A DNA stretch of 57,591 bases, taken from contig CAJURV010000004.1 of NCBI GenBank assembly GCA_910588925.1, positions 1-57,591 on the forward strand, given 5' to 3'. The notes beneath the pieces are model-generated. The model had not been told where the DNA came from. It saw only the letters and a list, made by a program, of their open reading frames with translations, and searched no databases. The translations under genes and the position numbers were made by a program. Source of the stretch: an uncultured Rikenellaceae bacterium. Its GTDB lineage: Bacteria; Bacteroidota; Bacteroidia; Bacteroidales; Rikenellaceae. Positions 50,503 through 57,591 of this stretch are shown here, piece by piece. Each line of letters opens with the position of its first letter. The first letter of the stretch is position 1.

Positions 50503-51681
50503 ATGAGCAACGACAACTTCTATCCCGACATAGCCTGCAAGCAACAGAACTGCGGCCGCGAACGCATATGCGGAGATACCTTCATGGTCCGTCGTATGCG
50601 CCAAGGCACCTTAGGCGTACTCTCCGACGGCATGGGACACGGCGTAAAGGCCAACATACTGTCTACGCTGACGGCATCCATAATAATAAACTTCGACTAC
50701 GCCCACAACGACATCCGCTCGCTCGCCGAACTGATACTCAAGAGCCTGCCGGTATGCAGTGTCCGCAAAATCAGTTACTCCACGTTCACCATATTCTTCT
50801 TCGACCACACCAACGGCTACGGCAATATCATCGAGTTCGACAACCCCCAATCGTTCATAATACGCGACGGCAAATGTATGGAGCCAGAACGTGAGCGCAT
50901 AGTGATGGAGGGAGCGGGACGTCCGCGACGACAAGTGATAACGGTAGCCAAGATACGGCTGCAGGAGGGGGACAGAATAGTCACCATGAGCGACGGCGTC
51001 ACACAGAGCGGACAAGGCAGCGACCGTTACCCGTTCGGTTGGGGACGCAAAGAGGTAGGACGTTACATAGAGGGGCTTATAGAAGCAGAGCCGAACGCCT
51101 CGTCGTCGTACATAGCCACCAGAGTACTCGGCGAAGCTATCCGCAACGACGGCTATATGACCAACGACGACATAAGCTGCGCCGTAGCGACCATAAGGCA
51201 CACGCGCAGACTGATGCTATGCTCGTGCCCTCCCGCCTCGGAAGACAAGCTCCCGGAGCTGGCCGGCATGATAGACGACTTCGACGGAGAGCGCATAATA
51301 TGCGGCTATCATCTGGCACGCTCGTTAAGCGGGCTTACAGGACGGGAGATAATAAAAGAGCCCTATTCGGAAGATGTAGACCTGCAACCGATGTGGCACA
51401 TGGAGGGGATCGGATTCATAACCGAGAGCTTAGTGACGCTCAACAAAGTGTACGACATGTTGCGTAACCGCGAATCGTACACCATAACAGAGGGTGCGGC
51501 GGCCAGAATATGCAAAGCCGTAGACGAATCGGACGAGATAGAGATAGTCCTCGGAACGAGCCGTAGCAGCGGCGGACTATACATGGTGGACGAATTTGAA
51601 TTGCGCCGCAAAGTAATGCGCCATATAGGCCGATTGCTCGAACAACGATACGACAAAAGCGTTACGGTAAGATATATCTGA
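50503..51681 (+). CDS. SpoIIE-type PP2C phosphatase
   Basis: The 392-residue protein has a PP2C/SpoIIE domain in its first ~230 residues: D25 in GDTFMV, D42-G43 in VLSDGMGHG, IVTMSDGV and the late DDISCAV, all metal-binding positions. The last ~160 residues are a separate region with no clear family. It would remove phosphate from Ser/Thr of a partner such as an anti-sigma antagonist. No such partner is encoded nearby. Confidence 0.85.
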   Translation: MSNDNFYPDIACKQQNCGRERICGDTFMVRRMRQGTLGVLSDGMGHGVKANILSTLTASIIINFDYAHNDIRSLAELILKSLPVCSVRKISYSTFTIFFFDHTNGYGNIIEFDNPQSFIIRDGKCMEPERERIVMEGAGRPRRQVITVAKIRLQEGDRIVTMSDGVTQSGQGSDRYPFGWGRKEVGRYIEGLIEAEPNASSSYIATRVLGEAIRNDGYMTNDDISCAVATIRHTRRLMLCSCPPASEDKLPELAGMIDDFDGERIICGYHLARSLSGLTGREIIKEPYSEDVDLQPMWHMEGIGFITESLVTLNKVYDMLRNRESYTITEGAAARICKAVDESDEIEIVLGTSRSSGGLYMVDEFELRRKVMRHIGRLLEQRYDKSVTVRYI

Positions 51682-51949
51682 CAAAGCACCACCCCGCTTT
51701 ACCCCCGACAGAGTGCCTGAACCTGACACAATCCGTTATCATATCGGCTATGGATGCCTGACAGATATTCCGATTCTCACCACGAAAAACGGATAAACGC
51801 TATCAAACACAAATTCAGGCTTTTACCCCGAGACAGGAGAAATACACAGAAACGGAGCCACATCAACGGAAGTCCGCATAAATCATAAATCTTAGCAATC
51901 AGAAACCGCTCTGCCCGCCGCAAAGCACGCCTCAGGCAGAATGGGGCCA

Positions 51950-52975
51950 TTACTTATGCGCCGCCTTATTGTACTGCGACGGCGTAAGGCCGAAACGCTC
52001 CTTGAAAAGACGATAGAAAGTACGCGACGACGAAAACCCAGACTCCTCCGACACGGTATCTATGGTAAGCGACTTGTCGGACTTCATGAGGTTGCATGCG
52101 TAATCCAACCGTATCATATTCACATATTCGGAGAAAGTAAGGCCTGTCACCTCTTTAACTGAATTGGAAACATACGTCTCGTTGGAACCGACTATTACGG
52201 CCACATCCCTACGACTAACCGAATGCGAACGGAACAACTCGTTATCTCTGACCGCATCGTCTATACGTATGAACAGGGTGTCGTCGTCGCCGTTCATATT
52301 TTTACGGATGCGTTCTATCGTATAATCGCGCATCTTTTTATTTCGCGTCATGGCATCCTCCATGCGTCGGAATATGCTCAGGCGGGCCTGATCTATCTTG
52401 CGGTAATGAAATATCACCATCAGCAACCCCATAGCCAGAGAGAATGCGGCGATTGATATTATCCATATCAGATTGCGCTGACGGCTCACCTGCAACTCCT
52501 TGTCGGCAATCATCATATCCATCTCGCTGATGTCGCTCATCATCTCGTCCATACGCTCGGCGACCAGAAGCGAATCTATAGTGTCGTCTATGCGGTAAGC
52601 CTCGGAAAGATTGTCGTATGCGGATTTATAATCGCCCAACCCGTAGTCGGCTTCGGCCTTGTATTCGTAAAGACGCTTCATGTTCCACGTAAGCACGCTG
52701 TCACGGGCGAAAGCGAGACTCTCCAAAGCCTCTATAAGATTCATGGCCTTACGATAATCGCCCTTCTCTAGACACCTCTCTATCGACTCCATATCCCATA
52801 GCATATCGTCGACCGCAGGCTCTACGACCGCAACCGTCTCACTCTTTCCTATTCCGTCCCAACTTACGGATACCGTATAAGGTAACGAATCGTCGAAGCT
52901 CTGACAGGCTCCGGCGGCGGCATCGGTAATAATAAAAGAGAGGCATAAGGATAATAAGAATAGTTTGCCCTCCAT
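51950..52975 (-). CDS. Membrane-anchored AraC-family regulator
   Basis: The 341-residue protein starts with a signal/anchor (about 1-22), an extracytoplasmic helical part with TPR-like helices (about 60-150, YRKAMNLIEALESLAFARD and AEADYGLGDYKSAYDNLSEAYRI), a membrane span (about 169-190) and a C-terminal AraC HTH (about 240-341, VGSNETYVSNSVKEVTG and SGFSSSRTFYRLFKERFGLTPSQY). It could pass an envelope signal directly to DNA. This layout is common in Bacteroidales. Target genes are unknown; it is divergent from the DUF2723 gene. Confidence 0.88.
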   Translation of the reverse strand: MEGKLFLLSLCLSFIITDAAAGACQSFDDSLPYTVSVSWDGIGKSETVAVVEPAVDDMLWDMESIERCLEKGDYRKAMNLIEALESLAFARDSVLTWNMKRLYEYKAEADYGLGDYKSAYDNLSEAYRIDDTIDSLLVAERMDEMMSDISEMDMMIADKELQVSRQRNLIWIISIAAFSLAMGLLMVIFHYRKIDQARLSIFRRMEDAMTRNKKMRDYTIERIRKNMNGDDDTLFIRIDDAVRDNELFRSHSVSRRDVAVIVGSNETYVSNSVKEVTGLTFSEYVNMIRLDYACNLMKSDKSLTIDTVSEESGFSSSRTFYRLFKERFGLTPSQYNKAAHK

Positions 52976-52993
52976 CCACTATATTATATAATG

Positions 52994-53023
52994 CAAATTT
53001 AATATTTTTCCATTTAACTACAA
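52994..53023 (-). promoter_or_regulatory. Promoter of the AraC-family gene
   Basis: On the minus strand TTG (53021-53023) and TAAATTTG (52994-53001) are 19 bp apart, an exact match to the consensus. It lies about 20 bases before the start codon. Confidence 0.65.
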
Positions 53024-53220
53024 TTCCACGCCATCGTGGTATAATATACCCACCTGCAGCGAATACGCAATACAGGCCGTGACGGGCATAAATAACCCGC
53101 CGCGTATCAAAATTCCGACAACGACCTCTCAAGTGCTATTGCGTCGCATTCGGAATCGTATATAACGTACTGTTAATCTTTATATGTCAACGGAATCTCA
53201 TATAGAACCAACGTTAATTA

Positions 53221-53249
53221 TTGCATTATCGTCTATTTTATTATTTTTG
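53221..53249 (+). promoter_or_regulatory. Promoter of the DUF2723 gene
   Basis: TTG (53221-53223) and TATTTTTG (53242-53249) are 18 bp apart. The -7 box is 65 bases before the ATG at 53315 and overlaps the TTG that would extend the frame, supporting the later start. Confidence 0.55.
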
Positions 53250-53314
53250 CATTGAAATTCATAAAAGCGGAATCACCCACCGGTAGTCTCCGCAATATCA
53301 AAAATTATCCGACA

Positions 53315-56300
53315 ATGAGTTCATTTCAGAAACAGAGCATAATATGGGGTTGGGTGGTCTTCGCCCTTTCGTTGCTTACCTATATGCTTTCGTTGGAGCC
53401 ATCGGCAAGTCTTTGGGACTGTTCCGAGTTCATCGCCACATCTTATAAGATGGAGGTAGGACATCCCCCCGGAGCTCCGCTTTTCATGATGATAAACCGT
53501 ATCTTCACGATATTTTCGCCGGACACGGCTCATGTGGCGATGTTCGTCAACACCGCTTCCGCCGTAGCCAGCGCGCTCACAATAGCGTTCCTGTTCTGGA
53601 CTATAGCCCATTTGGGACGCCGCCTCATACGCCCGTCCGACAGAAACTATACCCCCACTTTCGTAGAGACGGCCATAGTCATGGCAGCGGCATTCATCGG
53701 CTCCATGGCTTACGCATTCACCGACACCTTTTGGTTCTCGGCCATAGAGGGCGAGGTGTACGCACAGTCGTCGCTGTTCACGGCATTGGTATTCTGGACG
53801 ATACTCAAGTGGGAAAATGTCGCCGACCAGCCGCACGCCGACAGATGGTTAGTGCTGTTGGCCTACCTCATGGGGCTCTCCATAGGCGTACACCTGCTCA
53901 ACCTGCTCGCCATACCCGCCATAGTGCTGGTATATTACTACCGCACCCACGACGTTCGCAGCCGTGCCGGATGGTGGAAAGCCTTGGGCGTATCGGTGGT
54001 AATACTCGGCGCGGTTCTTTACGTCATAATACCGGGCACGGTGAGGCTGGGCGCGTTCATCGACCGCATATTCGTAAACGGCTTGGGCTTGCCTGTCAAC
54101 AGCGGACTGGCTTTCTCGCTCATAGCCATAGTGTCGCTCCTCGGCTACGGAGCCTACCGCGCCCAGATGAAAGGACGCAGAGTGCTCAATATCGCCCTAT
54201 TATGCGTAGGTGTCATTGTGATCGGTTACTCCACCTACGCATCCGTAGTGATACGCTCTGTGGAGAACCCTCCCATGAACTCGAACTCTCCGGACGATCC
54301 ATACCAGTTGCTCTCGTTCCTCAACCGCGAGCAATACGGCAACCGGCCCCTTTTCAAAGGACAATACTATTCGGCGCCGGTCATCGACGTGATAAAAAAG
54401 AAGAGCTACTATTACGACGACGACCAAAAACGTTACATCCCCTACGAATACACGGCCGACTACGTTTACGATCCCCGTTTCACTACCATATTCCCCCGCA
54501 TGTACGAATCGTCGCAGGCAGAGGAATACGAGCGTTGGGCCGGTATCGACCCGCGCAAGGCACGCAAGATAAAGACCTCCGACGGAAAAACCGAGATAGT
54601 ACCCTCGTTCGGCGACAATCTGCGCTATTTCTTCGGCTACCAGCTCAACTATATGTATTGGCGTTATTTCCTGTGGAACTTCGTCGGACGTCAGAACGAC
54701 CTGCAGGCTCAGGGAGAAATAACCGCCGGCAACTGGCTGTCGGGCATAAAGTTCATAGATGAGCTATACCTCGGGCCGCAAGATAATCTGCCCGCCAATC
54801 TCGCCGACAACAAAGGGCGCAACACATACTATTTTCTGCCTCTGATACTCGGGCTGATAGGGTTATTCTGGCAACTTTCGCGAGACCGCAACAACTTCAC
54901 GGTGGTATTCTGGCTCTTTTTCATGACAGGCATAGCCATCATACTATATCTCAACCAGCCGCCCATGCAACCACGTGAACGCGACTACGCATTCGCCGGA
55001 TCGTTCTACGCCTTCTCCATATGGATAGGGCTGGGGGTAATAGGGGTATGGAACATGCTGGGCCGTATCGTATCCGACCGCAGAGTAGCGGCGGGGGTGG
55101 CGACGGCGGCATGTCTTACGGTGCCCGTCATATTGCTGGCGCAGAACTGGGACGACCACACCCGTGCAGGACGTTACGTGGCCCGCGACTTCGGCGCCGA
55201 CTATCTCAACAGCACACTGCCCGGCTCGATAATACTGCCATACGGCGACAACGACACCTTCCCATTGTGGTACAACCAAGAGGTGGAGGGAGTGCGCACC
55301 GACGTCAAAGTGGCCAACCTCAGCTATCTGCAGAGCGACTGGTACGCCCGTCAGATGACAGACAAGAGCAACGACGCCGAGCCTATCGCTTTCACGCTCC
55401 CCAAGAGCAAGTGGTACCGTGCCAACGAATACATCCCCATAGTGGAGCTGTTCGACGACTACATCACCGCGGACGAGCTTTTCGAATTCATAAAGAACGA
55501 TTCGCAGATCAAAAAACGCATCGCCTCGCAGTTCTCGTCGGGCAACGTCACCGACTTCATTCCGGGACGCAAGATAGCCATTCCCGTGAACAAAGAGAAC
55601 GCCCTGCGAAGCGGCATTGTCGCACCGCGCGACAGCTCTCTGATGGTCGACACGGTATATCTGACACTCAACGGCCGCGGACTGACCCGCTCGGAATATC
55701 TCATACTCGATATGATCTCCACTGCCGACTGGTCGCGCCCCATATACTTCACCCAGCCCAGCTCCGTAGACGCGCTCGGCGGTCTTAAGGACTATCTGCA
55801 GATAGACGGCTTCGCATATCGTCTGGTGCCCATCAAGACCAAAGGCTACACCCTCAACATGGGACGCATAGACACCGACTATCTCTACGACAAGCTGATG
55901 AACGAGTTCCGTTACGGCAACCTCAAGGGCGACATATACGTGGACGATTTCATAGACCACACGGTCAACTCCACACAGGTGCGCACCACGTTCGCGCGTC
56001 TTGCCAAGAAGCTGGCGGCGGAGGGCGACACCCTGCGGGCCATAAAAGCGTTGGATAAGGTGATGGAAGAGGTACCCTATCCCAACGTAGGTTACTCCTA
56101 CACCACTCCCGACCTTATAGAGGCATTCTACGCCACCGGACAGACAGAGAGGGGCGACGAACTTTTCAACGGGTTCAAGGACAACATTCTCGACAATCTC
56201 GAATACTTCGCCCAATTCAGCGGCAAACGTTATTCGTCCGTAACGAGCCAGATACAGCAATACGCCTATTACCTGCAGATGCTCGAAGAGATAGCGGCCC

Positions 56301-56374
56301 GTGCCGGACGCACCGAACTCGAGGCCGAAGTAGGAAGTTATCTCGACGCATTGTTCGGTGCCCCGGGTAAATAG
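53315..56374 (+). CDS. DUF2723 family membrane protein
   Basis: From ATG 53315 the product is 1019 residues; a TTG 21 codons upstream is unlikely because it is in the promoter. The DUF2723 N-terminal region is clear (YMLSLEPSASLWDCSEFIATSYKMEVGHPPGAPLFMMINR). About 12 membrane spans follow in the first 620 residues, then a large soluble C-terminal region to the end. DUF2723 proteins resemble GT-C glycosyltransferases and are related to human TMEM260, an O-mannosyltransferase. A role in protein O-glycosylation in the envelope is likely but not shown by sequence. Confidence 0.9.
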   Translation: MSSFQKQSIIWGWVVFALSLLTYMLSLEPSASLWDCSEFIATSYKMEVGHPPGAPLFMMINRIFTIFSPDTAHVAMFVNTASAVASALTIAFLFWTIAHLGRRLIRPSDRNYTPTFVETAIVMAAAFIGSMAYAFTDTFWFSAIEGEVYAQSSLFTALVFWTILKWENVADQPHADRWLVLLAYLMGLSIGVHLLNLLAIPAIVLVYYYRTHDVRSRAGWWKALGVSVVILGAVLYVIIPGTVRLGAFIDRIFVNGLGLPVNSGLAFSLIAIVSLLGYGAYRAQMKGRRVLNIALLCVGVIVIGYSTYASVVIRSVENPPMNSNSPDDPYQLLSFLNREQYGNRPLFKGQYYSAPVIDVIKKKSYYYDDDQKRYIPYEYTADYVYDPRFTTIFPRMYESSQAEEYERWAGIDPRKARKIKTSDGKTEIVPSFGDNLRYFFGYQLNYMYWRYFLWNFVGRQNDLQAQGEITAGNWLSGIKFIDELYLGPQDNLPANLADNKGRNTYYFLPLILGLIGLFWQLSRDRNNFTVVFWLFFMTGIAIILYLNQPPMQPRERDYAFAGSFYAFSIWIGLGVIGVWNMLGRIVSDRRVAAGVATAACLTVPVILLAQNWDDHTRAGRYVARDFGADYLNSTLPGSIILPYGDNDTFPLWYNQEVEGVRTDVKVANLSYLQSDWYARQMTDKSNDAEPIAFTLPKSKWYRANEYIPIVELFDDYITADELFEFIKNDSQIKKRIASQFSSGNVTDFIPGRKIAIPVNKENALRSGIVAPRDSSLMVDTVYLTLNGRGLTRSEYLILDMISTADWSRPIYFTQPSSVDALGGLKDYLQIDGFAYRLVPIKTKGYTLNMGRIDTDYLYDKLMNEFRYGNLKGDIYVDDFIDHTVNSTQVRTTFARLAKKLAAEGDTLRAIKALDKVMEEVPYPNVGYSYTTPDLIEAFYATGQTERGDELFNGFKDNILDNLEYFAQFSGKRYSSVTSQIQQYAYYLQMLEEIAARAGRTELEAEVGSYLDALFGAPGK

Positions 56375-56402
56375 ATAAATTTTAATCCAAATCAATAAAA
56401 TT

Positions 56403-56954
56403 ATGAAAAAGAAATTCATCTGTACCGTATGCGGTTACGTTCACGAGGGCGACGAAGCTCCCGAAACATGTCCCCAGTGCCATCAGCCCCGCTCTAAATT
56501 CAAAGAGCTCAAAGAGGACGAGGCCATAAGTTGGGCCGACGAACATCGCATAGGCGTAGCCAAAGACGTAGACAGCGAAGTGCTCGAAGGCTTGCGCGCA
56601 CACTTCATGGGCGAATGCACCGAAGTAGGCATGTACTTGGCGATGAGCCGTCAGGCCGACCGCGAAGGCTATCCCGAAGTGGCCGAAGCATACAAACGCA
56701 TAGCATGGGAAGAGGCCGAACATGCCTCTAAATTCGCAGAATTGCTCGGCGAAGTGGTATGGGACACCCAAACCAACCTCAAAGCCCGCATGGACGCCGA
56801 AGCCGGTGCTTGCGCAGACAAAAAACGTATCGCAACCCGCGCAAAAGAGCTCAACCTCGACGCCATCCACGACACAGTCCACGAGATGTGCAAAGACGAA
56901 GCCCGCCACGGTCAGGTATTCGAAGGTCTCTACAACAGATTCTTCAATAAGTAA
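56403..56954 (+). CDS. Rubrerythrin with N-terminal rubredoxin domain (reverse rubrerythrin)
   Basis: The 183-residue protein has a rubredoxin-like domain first, C7-x2-C10 and C23-x2-C26 (FICTVCGYVHEGDEAP, TCPQC), then a four-helix ferritin-like diiron domain with E-x-x-H motifs (EVGMYLAMSRQAD, WEEAEHASKF, DEARHGQVFEGL). This order is the reverse of classic rubrerythrin. It reduces hydrogen peroxide and protects anaerobes. It is 28 bases after the DUF2723 gene. Its last codons are part of a 57-bp inverted repeat. Confidence 0.92.
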   Translation: MKKKFICTVCGYVHEGDEAPETCPQCHQPRSKFKELKEDEAISWADEHRIGVAKDVDSEVLEGLRAHFMGECTEVGMYLAMSRQADREGYPEVAEAYKRIAWEEAEHASKFAELLGEVVWDTQTNLKARMDAEAGACADKKRIATRAKELNLDAIHDTVHEMCKDEARHGQVFEGLYNRFFNK

Positions 56955-57044
56955 TCCTTAATAAACGATAGAGGGGCTACGATTGATTCGTAGCCCCTCT
57001 ATCGTTTATTAAGGATTACTTATTGAAGAATCTGTTGTAGAGAC
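56926..57044. repeat. Perfect 57-bp inverted repeat over the end of the rubrerythrin gene
   Basis: The arm at 56926-56982 is perfectly complementary to 56988-57044, with a 5-base loop. The left arm includes the last 26 coding bases and the stop of the rubrerythrin gene. The inner part, with T after the stem, acts as a terminator. The outer part is an inverted copy of the gene end. The rest of 57045-57189 shows no feature. Confidence 0.95.
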
Positions 57045-57189
57045 TTCAGAATAAAGTGTTCGGCCGGATAACTCCCGACAGAACTTTCAACAGTAACCTC
57101 CAGACAAGCCGTTTCATACTCCTCCCGAGAGGACTCTTTTGTCACCCGACAAAAGGAATAGTTTTTCTATAAGCAGACGATGCTTCGTC

Positions 57190-57591
57190 AGCTATCGGCG
57201 AGACGATAAAAATACTATCATATTTCCAGATTGCATGCGCATTAACCGAAGCCTCTCGCTCCGTGTCAGAAGCGCAAACAGACTTGCGCTTCGTTAGAAG
57301 TGCAAGAAATCAGACACAATTCCGCTTGCGAGACGACAAGATACTTTAAGACGCACTAACGATATGCGCATTAGCTGAACTACTCATGCGGCACGGGGTG
57401 CCGCTCCGCGATAACCGCCACGAATTAACCCAATAGAGGTTGGGAAAGCCCCCGGCGAGCAGATCACATCACTCCACACCCCGAAGAAATGCGCATTAAC
57501 CGCAAGTCGCAGGCATGCTAGCCCGCGTACACAACTGCAGACCGCAGGGCGCCGAGACTTTTTAGACCTCAAAAATCGTCGATCGCGGTCG
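57190..57591. repeat. Dispersed noncoding repeat, family B (right copy, cut by window end)
   Basis: From about 57325 this matches 13990-14260 closely, including the GCGGCAC hairpin (57388-57404), the GCATTAACCGCAAGTCGC block and TTTTTAGACCTCAAAAATC with the sequence that forms the left arm of the long stem-loop. The part 57190-57320 is a looser version. No gene seen. Confidence 0.8.

Larger units (their letters stand above)
52976..53314. other. Divergent intergenic region
   Basis: The 339-base gap holds the promoters of the two divergent genes (listed). Apart from these, 53024-53220 shows nothing I can support. Confidence 0.5.

Overview
The window comes from a member of the Bacteroidales (order-level call; family not resolved). 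Promoter-like elements repeatedly fit the Bacteroidetes consensus (TTG or TTTG, about 19-20 bp, then TAnnTTTG), and the gene set is typical of the group: a fused SecDF, a CreD/winged-helix pair, a DUF2723 membrane protein, a rubredoxin-first rubrerythrin and a CutC. No rRNA or tRNA gene was seen.

Chromosomal left part (1-16.6 kb): a noncoding repeat (1 to about 700), then gcvT (minus), a membrane protein/winged-helix regulator/creD cluster and tpx (plus), a DUF2461 gene, kdsA, rarA and a YbdG-like mechanosensitive channel (minus), secDF and a GNAT acetyltransferase (plus). A 1.1-kb noncoding composite repeat and an MFS transporter (minus) follow.

Prophage (about 16.67-46.62 kb): a roughly 30-kb transposable, Mu-like, contractile-tailed prophage. 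Its ends carry six copies of a 12-bp motif (ACGTTTCGTTTG), four at the left and two inverted at the right, which look like transposase-binding sites. There are three transcription blocks. From the right end, a CI/LexA-like repressor (plus) faces a leftward early operon: three small genes, a DUF4406/DUF1566 fusion, MuA-like transposase, MuB-like ATPase, a second ATPase, GemA, DUF3164 and small regulators. A rightward block holds packaging and head genes: small and large terminase, gp36-like, DUF935 portal, MuF with an extra C-terminal domain, gpG-like and gp37-like. A long leftward operon runs from the head protease through capsid, lysis genes, sheath, tube, frameshifted tail chaperone, tape measure and baseplate to the tail fibre, and ends near a D12-class adenine methylase. 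Two intervals in the prophage have promoter-plus-terminator layouts that could encode small RNAs.

Chromosomal right part (46.6-57.6 kb): an M23 peptidase whose promoter appears to borrow its -33 box from the prophage end, cutC, a cold-shock protein (minus), a ferredoxin/PAS protein paired with a SpoIIE-type phosphatase, a membrane-anchored AraC-family regulator (minus), a DUF2723 protein and a rubrerythrin. The rubrerythrin stop codon lies inside a perfect 57-bp inverted repeat. The window ends inside another copy of the noncoding repeat.

Most notable structures: the composite repeat present in three places, the 57-bp palindrome, the -1 frameshift site in the tail chaperone, the MuF-toxin-like fusion, a candidate one-protein spanin, face-to-face phage promoters over an operator palindrome, and the candidate prophage RNAs. 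All family assignments rest on reading the sequence and on recall of families; no database search was run.
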